From contig PLYG01000104.1 of NCBI GenBank assembly GCA_003153335.1, forward strand, positions 8,385 through 17,905: DNA of 9,521 nt, written 5' to 3'. Position numbers and translations under genes: made by a program. Within the stretch, counting starts at the first letter, position 1, and the number at the start of each line of letters is the position of its first letter. Below are positions 1-6,715 of the stretch, piece after piece. Source of the stretch: Betaproteobacteria bacterium. Lineage in GTDB: Bacteria; Pseudomonadota; Gammaproteobacteria; Burkholderiales; Casimicrobiaceae. The notes below the pieces were generated by a model. That model saw nothing but the letters and a program-made list of their open reading frames with translations. It did not search any database and was not told the DNA's origin.

Positions 1-987
1 CAGCGAGCTGGCGTCGGTGGCGTCGAAGTACTTGCCGCCACCCTGAATCGCGGTGTTCAGGATCAATGCTCGGCCCGACGCCACGTTGCTCGTGTTTTCC
101 GCATTGTTACCGGGATCGTGCAGGGCGATGGTGTAGGTAAGGATGCTGTTTGCCGCGCTGCCCGGGCCGCCTGGGAAACCGCCCGCGTACGGCGCTCTTT
201 TGAGCAGCGCCGCATATTCGTCCATCCAGTTCGGGGCGGCATCCTGGCTTGCCGCCAGCATGGGTGCCGGGAATGGCGCCGGCAGCGTCAACTGCGGGGG
301 CGCGACTCCGCCGTTGAGCGCGCGCACAAATGGGAGGGCAATGGTCGCCTCGCCGGCAGCGGGTGGGCCATTGCTGACAAACAGCACAAGATTTTTTTGG
401 CAGCCACTGATCGAAACGGGGCTGACATAGGTGCTTTGCCCGGCGCTCCGGGCACTCCGATCTGCCTTGGCGCCCGTGTTGTTGCCATTCAAAACCTGCA
501 TGCCGCCCAGATAGCGGCGTGCTTCCTCGATGGCCAGCGCACCCTGCGCGGCTGCGCCCCTGTCGTTCGTCGAGTCCAGGCCATTGATCAGCGCAACGAA
601 CTCCGCACGATTTGCGGCATTGGTCATCGTTCGCACGGCGTAACGCACGTAGGCGCCGTCATGACTGCCGGTCGGCTGCCCGCCGGCCACCGCTGCGCCG
701 CCGGTTTCATTGAACAGCATCAGGCCGACATTGATGTTCCCCGTGGCATCGGTCAGCGCATCGATCGCCGCGGCCAAAGCACTCTTCAGCGCATCAAACT
801 TGGGCGCGGGGCCAAGCGGTTGACTCCAGTTCGCCGTGTTGTCCAGAATGATGATCAGGTTCGGATCAGCCGTCGTCGCGCCGCCGCCCGCTGCAAACAG
901 ATCGATATCCTCGGCCCGTGTGATGGCGCTTGACCACAACAGCGAAACCATGGCCAGCAGGATGCCAATCCGGTGGAGGGTTTTCAA
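1..987 (-). CDS. pilY1: PilY1-like type IV pilus tip-associated protein, N-terminal part (cut by window edge)
   Basis: This is the first 329 codons of a PilY1-family protein, which sits at the pilus tip, is exported, and takes part in pilus extension and adhesion. The chosen start is TTG at 987, with GGAG nine bases upstream; an in-frame ATG at 951 would cut into the signal peptide. Residues 1-25 form a signal peptide (Lys2/Arg6, a hydrophobic stretch, likely cleavage after TRA). A von Willebrand A-like domain follows. Its first strand is PNLIIILDNTANWS, a MIDAS-like motif of the form D49-x-T51-x-N53 instead of DxSxS. A later strand, GCQKNLVLFVSNGP, and the segment GGKYFDATDASSL at the edge are both typical of PilY1 N-termini. 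The C-terminal beta-propeller and its calcium site lie outside the window. The gene is last in the minor-pilin operon, 61 bases after pilX. The family call is firm; the start codon is less so. Confidence 0.88.
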   Translation of the reverse strand, partial: MKTLHRIGILLAMVSLLWSSAITRAEDIDLFAAGGGATTADPNLIIILDNTANWSQPLGPAPKFDALKSALAAAIDALTDATGNINVGLMLFNETGGAAVAGGQPTGSHDGAYVRYAVRTMTNAANRAEFVALINGLDSTNDRGAAAQGALAIEEARRYLGGMQVLNGNNTGAKADRSARSAGQSTYVSPVSISGCQKNLVLFVSNGPPAAGEATIALPFVRALNGGVAPPQLTLPAPFPAPMLAASQDAAPNWMDEYAALLKRAPYAGGFPGGPGSAANSILTYTIALHDPGNNAENTSNVASGRALILNTAIQGGGKYFDATDASSL

Positions 988-1048
988 TTCAGATCGCTCC
1001 GCTATGAGATCCGCTGTTCTCGCGCTGTCACGGTTAAGTCCATCCGCA

Positions 1049-1600
1049 TCAGCAAAACGTCCTGCTTTCACCGATATCGATTCTTACCGTCGCGCCCTGG
1101 TTGATTTCCGTCGTGACGCCGGTGGCAGCGGCGCCAGGCGCAGTGATCGCTACGGCTTGCAGATTCCAGTGGCTGGTCGCGCAAAGAGAGGCGCCTCCAA
1201 ACGCCGTCCCGGCCATGCACTGGAAGTCTTCCGAAACGCCGGGATCCAGGTCCCGTGCTCGAAGTGGCGTGACTGCTGCGCAGGTTGGCGTCACGGTGAC
1301 GCGGTAGTCGCTGGCGTTGTCGCCGTTGACGTCGATGTCCAGCGGAGAGGCGGCAACCGCGTGCGGCTTCATTATGAATTCACTTGAACTCAGGACCTGT
1401 CCAAGCGCCAGGTTTGCCGCGGCCTGTGCATCCTGCCTGCTTTGCATGTTGCCGACGATGGGTAGCTGCACGGTGCTAATGGTGTAGGCGGCAAGGGCTT
1501 GAAGCGTCATTAGGACCAGCATGATCAGCCCGACCAGCAGCGTCGCGCCGCGCTGGCCATTGCGGTTGATCCTCGCTCGATGCCGGTGATTGCGCGTCAT
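1049..1600 (-). CDS. pilX: Type IV pilus minor pilin PilX
   Basis: A 183-residue minor pilin of the PilX class, a component of the priming/tip complex made in the inner membrane. The start ATG at 1600 overlaps the pilW stop by four bases (ATGA) and has GGGA just upstream. Further in-frame coding upstream (to 2143) is only the shadow of pilW. A basic 18-residue leader ends in RG, followed by the hydrophobic segment ATLLVGLIMLVLMTLQALAA (residues 19-38), the expected site for prepilin peptidase PilD. Residue +5 after the cleavage site is Val, not the Glu found in most pilins; lack of Glu5 is, as I recall, common in PilX proteins. The segment MQSRQDAQAAANLALGQV matches the helix region of PilX. 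Four cysteines (in TPTC, FQC, SLC and the terminal TFC) could form disulfides. Position between pilW and pilY1 supports the call. Confidence 0.87.
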   Translation of the reverse strand: MTRNHRHRARINRNGQRGATLLVGLIMLVLMTLQALAAYTISTVQLPIVGNMQSRQDAQAAANLALGQVLSSSEFIMKPHAVAASPLDIDVNGDNASDYRVTVTPTCAAVTPLRARDLDPGVSEDFQCMAGTAFGGASLCATSHWNLQAVAITAPGAAATGVTTEINQGATVRIDIGESRTFC

Positions 1601-2685
1601 TGTTCCCGTGGCCCGGCCAGGTTGAAGGCGATCACCATCGCGCTGTAAAGATGACGTTTGTAGCGATCGTTGGGCGCAGCAAGCGTGCCGGCCAGCCCCA
1701 TGTCGTACGTCTTGGTGTCGGTGTAGCCCGGGGACGGTGTAAGGTTGCGGGCGAGCAGGTGCACCTGCACCGCCATCACATTGCTCCAATCGCCGGGCGA
1801 ACAGGCATCGGCGCCTTTCTTGCAGCGCTTCAGCGTGTCGATCTCGCCGTTGTTGTCGGTGTCCAGCGCGTATTCGATGCGCATCGAATCGATTCCTTCG
1901 ACCAGGGACGCGTTGGTTGCGGTCGCACCCGCAAGCTCGACCATGCGCAATGCCGGAATGCCATCGCCGCTGCCGCTGCAAACGCTGCATTTGCCGATGT
2001 AGTAGGCATGTACGACCAGCTTGCGCACCGGCGCTACCGTGACGCAGTCTTTCTGGTGCAGCGTAAAGCTGGCCGTTGCCGCGCTGCCGCCCGGGCCAAC
2101 GACAAACGGCTTGTCGATCGCATCGACTGCCGCATCCGCGCAAGCCGAGGTCTGCATGAAGTAGTCATTCGCATTCGAATCGCCTGCCGCGCCGGCGACG
2201 GAAATCGAGCTGCTCTCGACGCTGCGCAGGATCAGAACGTCGGTGCTGGCTTTCTGGTTGGCAATGCACGACTCGGCGGCCGGCGTATCGCCCGCCGCAT
2301 AGCCGTGGATGGGCAGCGGCGTCTGGGGCGGCGAAGCGTGCCAGCCCAAAGCTGCCGCGCTGACTGCCACCCCGCTGCGCGGTATGCAGGCTTCGACGAT
2401 CTGCCGGGCGCCTCCGGTGTAGCCGGAAAAGTAACCTGCCAGATGTATATCGTCGCGCAACAGCTGCAGGGCGAAGCGACCGTTTTCGATCTGTTGGCTG
2501 GTCCGGTCGATTTCACTGCGCGCGGCACTGCTGTTGGCGAAAAGCACGGCCATGGCAATCAATACTAGCATCCCGACCGTGATACCCATCATGAGCTCCA
2601 CCAGGCTCGATCCGCGGCAGCCGCGCCCGGGGTTCGAGCCACTGGATGGGACTACGAGCATCGGTGCGAGCGGGGCGCGCGGCAT
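1597..2685 (-). CDS. pilW: Type IV pilus minor pilin PilW
   Basis: A 362-residue protein of usual PilW length, part of the minor-pilin tip complex. The start ATG at 2685 lies three bases after the pilV stop with an AGGG ribosome binding site inside the pilV end. A second ATG (residue 9, at 2661) would give a shorter leader but has no such site. The prepilin cleavage region is RG|SSLVELMMGITVGM: Gly25 at -1, Ser at +1 rather than Phe, and Glu30 at +5. The hydrophobic helix runs to about residue 50. Next comes the family segment QIENGRFALQLLRDDIHLAGY (residues 65-85). The C-terminal half has YYIGKCSVCSGSGDGIPALRM (Cys233, Cys236), the acidic loop DTDNNGEID (275-283), and VMAVQVHLLARN, all typical of PilW. 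Ten or so cysteines suggest periplasmic disulfides. It overlaps pilX by four bases. Confidence 0.92.
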   Translation of the reverse strand: MPRAPLAPMLVVPSSGSNPGRGCRGSSLVELMMGITVGMLVLIAMAVLFANSSAARSEIDRTSQQIENGRFALQLLRDDIHLAGYFSGYTGGARQIVEACIPRSGVAVSAAALGWHASPPQTPLPIHGYAAGDTPAAESCIANQKASTDVLILRSVESSSISVAGAAGDSNANDYFMQTSACADAAVDAIDKPFVVGPGGSAATASFTLHQKDCVTVAPVRKLVVHAYYIGKCSVCSGSGDGIPALRMVELAGATATNASLVEGIDSMRIEYALDTDNNGEIDTLKRCKKGADACSPGDWSNVMAVQVHLLARNLTPSPGYTDTKTYDMGLAGTLAAPNDRYKRHLYSAMVIAFNLAGPREQ

Positions 2686-2688
2686 TTT

Positions 2689-3282
2689 TCACGCCCTGCT
2701 CAGGTTTGGCAGGCGAATGGGCACCACGACCGCGCGGCGGAACGACTCCGCGCCGTAACTATTCTGTCCACAGTTCACGCCGGGCGCGACGGTTGCCGCC
2801 AACCCTTGCCACACAACGATCACCTGGTATTGATTGGCCGCCGTGACGGTAATGCAGCCGCGGCCTCCGAGCAGGGTGCCGACATTGATCGCCCCGGATT
2901 TCTCCGTAGCTCCCCGAATCGCATTGCCCCACATGCAAAGATCGAACTGGAATCCGTTTGACCCGCTGCATCCGGAGGCGGCTCCGGTCCCGTAGTCGTC
3001 ACCGATATAACGCACTGCGTTTGCCTTGTTGGCGACGATCCGGTCGGCCATGTCCTGCGCGAGAATCAGCGCCTGGGTACGCTGATATGCCTCCATTTCC
3101 GCCAGCGAAGTCCGCGCCTGCAGACCAGCAAGACCGATCAGGCCTATAGTGAGCAATACGATGGTGACCATGACTTCGACCAGCGCAAAGCCACCCGAGG
3201 CTCGGACATCATGCCGGAGCATGCGCAGGTGCTGGTCCCGACTTATAGCTACCAAATTCAAGCGGATCGCAGCAGTGCGCAT
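2689..3282 (-). CDS. pilV: Type IV pilus minor pilin / modification protein PilV
   Basis: A 197-residue PilV-class minor pilin. The start ATG at 3282 overlaps the pilE stop (TAATG, one base shared), with AGGA eight bases upstream, which favours this start. It gives a 31-residue leader; Met21 (3222) would give an 11-residue leader nearer to the usual length but shows no well-placed ribosome binding site. The prepilin motif is GG|FALVEVMVTIVLLTIGLIG, with Gly31 at -1 and Glu36 at +5. The following AGLQARTSLAEMEAYQRTQA and ILAQDMADRIVAN are characteristic of PilV. Cysteines occur in SGCSG, DLCMW, RGCITV and VNCGQ. The C-terminus (RAVVVPIRLPNLSRA) is complete. It sits in the conserved pilV-pilW-pilX-pilY1 order. 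Confidence 0.91.
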   Translation of the reverse strand: MRTAAIRLNLVAISRDQHLRMLRHDVRASGGFALVEVMVTIVLLTIGLIGLAGLQARTSLAEMEAYQRTQALILAQDMADRIVANKANAVRYIGDDYGTGAASGCSGSNGFQFDLCMWGNAIRGATEKSGAINVGTLLGGRGCITVTAANQYQVIVVWQGLAATVAPGVNCGQNSYGAESFRRAVVVPIRLPNLSRA

Positions 3283-3707
3283 TACCAGTGTCCTGACTTC
3301 GCGCCGGAACTGTCGATACTCAGGTCGCCGTCCTTTGCCTGTATGGTGCCCGCCTTGGCCGTCGCGCTCACCGTAAAGGTGGGCGGCGCGGCGGTGTTGT
3401 CCACGATGGGATTCGGTATCAGGTAATACGATGAAACTTCCGGCGGGATGGACGCCGCCCCCAGCGTGGCCAGGCTGGTTGTGTAGCCGCGCGCATCCAG
3501 GAAATACAGCTGTTCGCGATTGGCCAGATCGATCACGAACGACTGGGCTGCTGCCCGGTTGGCTCTGACCTTGTAACCGACATAGGTAGGGTAGGCGATC
3601 GTGGCAAGCGTCGCCATTGCCACCACGACGATCAGCAGTTCGACCAGCGTAAATCCCAAGACGCGGGGGCGGGACGCCGCACGCCGGGCCACCCCCAATT
3701 CGGTCAC
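3282..3707 (-). CDS. pilE: PilE-like type IV minor pilin
   Basis: A PilE-type pilin of 141 residues if it starts at the GTG at 3707. That start has AGGG seven bases upstream and gives an 18-residue basic leader; an in-frame ATG at 3764 would make 160 residues with a long 37-residue leader and no visible ribosome binding site. The prepilin motif is G|FTLVELLIVVVAMATLATIA with Phe at +1 and Glu at +5, followed by YPTYVGYKVRANRAAAQ and a RxxLYF-like strand, all typical of PilE. The C-terminus, DLSIDSSGAKSGHW, corresponds to the family end that normally reads like SSGxK...CW, but this protein contains no cysteine at all. It is the first gene of the pilin cluster, where fimU/fimT usually stands, and joins pilV through a one-base overlap. 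It could be labelled simply as a type IV pilin; the PilE subgroup is the best fit. Confidence 0.85.
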   Translation of the reverse strand: MTELGVARRAASRPRVLGFTLVELLIVVVAMATLATIAYPTYVGYKVRANRAAAQSFVIDLANREQLYFLDARGYTTSLATLGAASIPPEVSSYYLIPNPIVDNTAAPPTFTVSATAKAGTIQAKDGDLSIDSSGAKSGHW

Positions 3708-3832
3708 CGGATTACCCTGGCGATGCCCTTCGTCCTGCGGTGCGGGAATGACGACGGGAACCATGACTCATGCCGGTCTGAGTGTTGCCAAGGGTAGCGC
3801 GAGCTTGCCAGGTGGGTTCATAACGGCATCTC

Positions 3833-4234
3833 TCAGTCGGCGCCCTTCGCCGGGGAGCGCCGGCTACCGCGGGCCACTGCCATGATGGCGATAAATGCCA
3901 CCAATGCCAGCACCATTTCGGCGAGTGCCAATACACGAATCCGTCCCGGTTCGGTCCAGGCGCGCACGATGCCTTCGGCTGCGTACAGCGGCAACAGCAG
4001 GCTCAGCCACTGCCGGGTGTAGGGAAGGCGCCGAAAAAGTCCGGGCAACGCAAGGCCCAACGGCAGTGCCTTAAGTGCAAGCCAAGACCCGCCTTGGCGT
4101 ATAGGCGCCAGCCAGATCTCCCATAAAACCAGCATCGCGCACAGCGCAAGCACCGCAGTTGGCAGGACGCGCTCGCTAGCTGGAAGCACTGCTTTTCGGG
4201 ATGTGCCGTTCATTGTCGAGGAGGGAACGCTCAT
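3833..4234 (-). CDS. DUF2069 family small inner-membrane protein
   Basis: A 133-residue hydrophobic protein. About four membrane segments can be drawn: roughly residues 23-43, 50-67, 76-92 and 99-121, with a basic cytoplasmic-type tail (RGSRRSPAK). The central stretch ALPGLFRRLPYTRQW, followed by LPLYAAEGIVRAW, matches my recollection of the DUF2069 family found next to unrelated housekeeping genes in beta- and gammaproteobacteria; no function is established. The start ATG at 4234 overlaps the stop of the upstream gene by four bases (ATGA), implying translational coupling; Met8 (4213) is an alternative without a ribosome binding site. It ends 125 bases before the preferred pilE start, so it may share the pilin transcript, but that is inference. 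Confidence 0.75.
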   Translation of the reverse strand: MSVPSSTMNGTSRKAVLPASERVLPTAVLALCAMLVLWEIWLAPIRQGGSWLALKALPLGLALPGLFRRLPYTRQWLSLLLPLYAAEGIVRAWTEPGRIRVLALAEMVLALVAFIAIMAVARGSRRSPAKGAD

Positions 4235-5781
4235 TCGACCGGAATGAATTCGTAACGCTCAAAACTGAGTGTCTGCTCGACCAGCCGGGTGACGATCACG
4301 GTCTCGGCATCGGCGGCGCCGCCCAACTGAAGTTCCAGGTCCGATGTCAGCACTCCGGGCGGCACGACCAGCGTCGAATGTTCGTCTGTCAAGAGTGCTG
4401 GCGGCAATATGATCGCTGGCAATTCCAGTCCGCCGCGCGAAGGAATCGATACCTTGGTCAGTTCTGCGCTGGTGCTGAGAACCTCGACGCCAAACAGGGT
4501 GTGGCCCGAAAGCCCGTCGAAGCGAAGCCACCGCACAACCGCAACGGGGACTTTGCGTTGCCGGGCTTCGAGCAGGCCGACGACCTCGCCGACCATCAGC
4601 GCCACATCGGCCCGCGCCGACTCCAGTCGCAGCGAGTAACCGCCGTCGGTCTGGTTCACCATGGTGCATTGCGCCCTTGGAACGGGCTCGGCCCCGGCCG
4701 GCTTTGTGCCGCGGCGGCCCTCTTCGAGTTCGAGCATTGCGCGAAAGATCGGTCCCAGTCCCGCGCAAATCACTACGCCGCGATTGCCGGCGGAGCGCAT
4801 CTCCTGCCGTGCCGGCGCCACCCCCCATTCACGAAGGAGCCGCTCGACAAAGTTCAGGTATTGCGGCTGGCTGATTGTATCGGCGACCGTCGCAGCGGGC
4901 CACGCGGTTCCCGCTTCGAGCTCCTGCACGTGCCGGTTGATGGCAAACACAACGTCGTAACAATGCAGGTACAACGCGACCGCATGTTCGGGTACATCGA
5001 CCTTGCGCGCAGCCATTGGCGGACGGTCGCTGCTGATGGGCACCACCGCCAGCGCGGATGCCATTCGATGCACCGGCGGCGTGTCGGTCAATTTGGCCAG
5101 ATGCGCATAGTCGCCCAGGAAGATCAGCGCCAATGAAATCTGGCCGGGCAGGAAACCATACGGATTGGCGAGCGCAAGCAGCAGGACCTGGATGTAGGCC
5201 ACTTCTGGCGTGAAGCCCGGTGTCTGGTCGGAAAAAGGCGTGTTGGCTATTCCCGAGTCGCGCGCCAGCAGGTAGATCTGGTGCAGCTCGAACCAGGTAT
5301 TGGGCGGCACCGGCCGGAAGCTCTGATAGCTGACCGCCAGTATGCGCGCCAGGCATTGCTGGCACCGATGGATGAGCAGCGTCGGTGCTTTGGGCAGCCC
5401 AAAGCCCAGCCGCATCCGGGAGAGATCGGCCAGTATGCGCTTGTAACCCATCGCAACCCCGGTTGCGACTGCCATCGCCACATCAGCGGCAACGGCTACG
5501 TCCCCACGCATCGGGTGCGGAACATTGGAATACAGCGTGTCGAGCACCGTCCACGATCCGGCGGCAGCACTGAAATACTCTTCGAGTAAATGCCAGCGCG
5601 CGGTCAGTTCGAGTTTCCAGTGGTTGAGTCGTGCCAACTCATCCGTCAGTACGCGGGCACTCTCGGCTGGCTGCTCGTTAAAAGGCAGTCCGGCAAGGTG
5701 GGCCTTGACCTTTCCGAGGTCGAGCTCCGGCGCACGGTCGGTCTTCAGGTCAACGGGCAACAGTGAAAGCTTGATGGCCAT
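4231..5781 (-). CDS. FimW-like protein with degenerate PilZ-like C-terminal domain (putative c-di-GMP effector)
   Basis: A 516-residue soluble protein with no signal peptide or membrane helix. The N-terminal part (LPFNEQPAESARVLTDELARL, then a helix-rich region to about 345) resembles proteins annotated as cyclic-di-GMP-binding, of which Pseudomonas FimW is the named example; I rely on remembered pattern, not a search. The last 150 residues look PilZ-like: QCTMVNQTDGGYSLRL (about 371-386) sits where PilZ has D/NxSxxG, followed by VGEVVGLL, a VAVVRWLRFD strand and GVEVLS. A clean RxxxR motif upstream is not evident (only R356/R357 and R369), so nucleotide binding is uncertain. FimW acts in surface-induced pilus control, which would suit the pilin genes downstream. 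The start ATG at 5781 has no clear ribosome binding site. It is coupled by ATGA to the DUF2069 gene. Confidence 0.65.
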   Translation of the reverse strand: MAIKLSLLPVDLKTDRAPELDLGKVKAHLAGLPFNEQPAESARVLTDELARLNHWKLELTARWHLLEEYFSAAAGSWTVLDTLYSNVPHPMRGDVAVAADVAMAVATGVAMGYKRILADLSRMRLGFGLPKAPTLLIHRCQQCLARILAVSYQSFRPVPPNTWFELHQIYLLARDSGIANTPFSDQTPGFTPEVAYIQVLLLALANPYGFLPGQISLALIFLGDYAHLAKLTDTPPVHRMASALAVVPISSDRPPMAARKVDVPEHAVALYLHCYDVVFAINRHVQELEAGTAWPAATVADTISQPQYLNFVERLLREWGVAPARQEMRSAGNRGVVICAGLGPIFRAMLELEEGRRGTKPAGAEPVPRAQCTMVNQTDGGYSLRLESARADVALMVGEVVGLLEARQRKVPVAVVRWLRFDGLSGHTLFGVEVLSTSAELTKVSIPSRGGLELPAIILPPALLTDEHSTLVVPPGVLTSDLELQLGGAADAETVIVTRLVEQTLSFERYEFIPVE

Positions 5782-5809
5782 GCGCAGTTCAATGAGTGAT
5801 CACGCGGCG

Positions 5810-5836
5810 ATTGTACGTGAAGGACTGCCCGGGCAA
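5810..5836 (-). promoter_or_regulatory. Candidate sigma-70 promoter upstream of the FimW-like gene
   Basis: On the minus strand a -35-like TTGCCC (5836-5831) and a -10-like TACAAT (5815-5810, five of six consensus bases) are separated by 15 bases, shorter than the usual 16-18. A start near 5803 would leave a leader of about 20 bases before the ATG at 5781. The -35 box overlaps the perfect 10-base palindrome TGCCCGGGCA (5826-5835), which could be an operator or chance. The site lies in the 61-base gap after the alpha/beta hydrolase gene and would drive the FimW-like gene and possibly the pilin genes beyond. Confidence 0.3.
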
Positions 5837-5842
5837 CCCCAC

Positions 5843-6700
5843 TCAAGTACGTAGGAACGCTGCAACGGGCGCGATCTGGGAGGCGTCGAGCATCATGGGC
5901 GCATGTCCGACACCGGGAAATTCGATCAGCGCCGGCTTGGGTCCGCGTGCGGCCATTTCACGCGCCGTGGCGGGCGCGAGCAGGTCGGATTGCGCGCCGC
6001 GCAAAAGCAGCGCGGGGCAGGTGATTGCGTCCCATAGCGCCCAGAGCAGCGCGCTCTGATCCTGCGCAGTGCGAAAGGGAATCGCGATGCCCGGGTCGTA
6101 GTTAAGCGCCCAGCGCCCTTCCGGCAACGGGCGTGCAGTCGATTCGCTCAACTGGCGCCACTGGGAATCGGTTAGGGACCCAAACGGCGCCGAAAAGAAC
6201 CGGATATGCGCTTCGAGATCGGCAAACGTCACAAAAACCGGATTGGCGCCCACATACGAGCCAATGCGCTGCAGCGCCGACGGTTCGATGACCGGCCCGA
6301 CATCGTTGATGACGAGCTTGCCGATCGGGGTCCCTGGCTGACCGGCCAGAACAATCCCCAGCAACCCGCCCATCGAGGTGCCCACCCAGGACAGCGACTC
6401 CAGATCGGCGCGCGCGATCAATGCCGTCAGCGCGCCGACATAGGTTGTAAAGACGTAGTCGTTCGGGTCGCGCAGCCAGTCACTCTTGCCGCGCCCCGGC
6501 ATATCCGGGCAGACCACGCGGAAGCGCCCGGAAAGTTCTTGGGCCAGCGCGTCGAAGTCGCGTCCGTTCCGGGTCAGGCCATGCACGCACATGACCACGC
6601 GCCCATTCGCCGGATCGCCCCATTCGTAGTAGTGCATGCTGCCGAACCCATGCGGGGACAGAAAATCGAGCTGGCGTTCGCGAAAGGAATTGTTGCTCAT
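5843..6700 (-). CDS. Alpha/beta hydrolase
   Basis: A 285-residue cytoplasmic alpha/beta-hydrolase fold enzyme (no signal peptide). The start ATG at 6700 is chosen because GGGAGG lies nine bases upstream; the in-frame GTG at 6706 is too close to it. With this start, the oxyanion-loop motif is VHGLTRNG (His40-Gly41), the nucleophile elbow is GTSMGG with Ser109, the acid is Asp239 in RGAQSDLL, and the base is His266 in GVGHAP, so the triad is complete. The order PDMPGRGKSDW after the second strand is typical of esterase/lactonase-like members. Substrate cannot be read from sequence. It follows selO by 15 bases and is probably co-transcribed with it; a functional link to AMPylation is not established. 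Confidence 0.88.
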   Translation of the reverse strand: MSNNSFRERQLDFLSPHGFGSMHYYEWGDPANGRVVMCVHGLTRNGRDFDALAQELSGRFRVVCPDMPGRGKSDWLRDPNDYVFTTYVGALTALIARADLESLSWVGTSMGGLLGIVLAGQPGTPIGKLVINDVGPVIEPSALQRIGSYVGANPVFVTFADLEAHIRFFSAPFGSLTDSQWRQLSESTARPLPEGRWALNYDPGIAIPFRTAQDQSALLWALWDAITCPALLLRGAQSDLLAPATAREMAARGPKPALIEFPGVGHAPMMLDASQIAPVAAFLRT

Positions 6701-6708
6701 TGTCACGC

Positions 6709-6715
6709 ACCTCCC
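6709..6715 (-). promoter_or_regulatory. Strong ribosome binding site deciding the hydrolase start
   Basis: The minus-strand sequence GGGAGGT is a near-perfect Shine-Dalgarno sequence lying between the selO stop (6718-6716) and the hydrolase gene. It is nine bases from the ATG at 6700 but only three from the GTG at 6706, so the ATG is the likely initiation codon. Confidence 0.8.

Noticed and set aside
118..933. Plus-strand 271-codon ORF
   Set aside because: Antisense shadow of pilY1; Arg/Gly/Ala/Cys-rich composition and no recognisable motif, as expected in high-GC DNA.
1601..2143. Upstream extension of the pilX reading frame making a 364-codon ORF
   Set aside because: It lies inside pilW in another frame, is rich in Arg/Gln/Gly/His without domain character, and the ATGA overlap at 1597-1600 with the prepilin motif fixes the true pilX start.
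1600..2568. Plus-strand 322-codon ORF
   Set aside because: Antisense to pilW, whose coding frame is strongly supported by family motifs; no convincing start signal or domain.
3768..3791. Sigma-70-like promoter ahead of the pilE-like gene (TTGGCA on the minus strand)
   Set aside because: The -35 resembles consensus but the hexamer 17 bases on (AGTCAT) matches only three of six bases.
3791..3810. Sigma-54-like site (minus strand TGGCAAG-CTCG-CGCT) ahead of the pilE-like gene
   Set aside because: The GG and GC elements are one base too close and TTGC is not present; the match is no better than chance in GC-rich DNA.
4201..5136. Plus-strand 311-codon ORF
   Set aside because: Antisense to the FimW-like gene; low-complexity Arg/His/Gln-rich translation typical of shadow frames.
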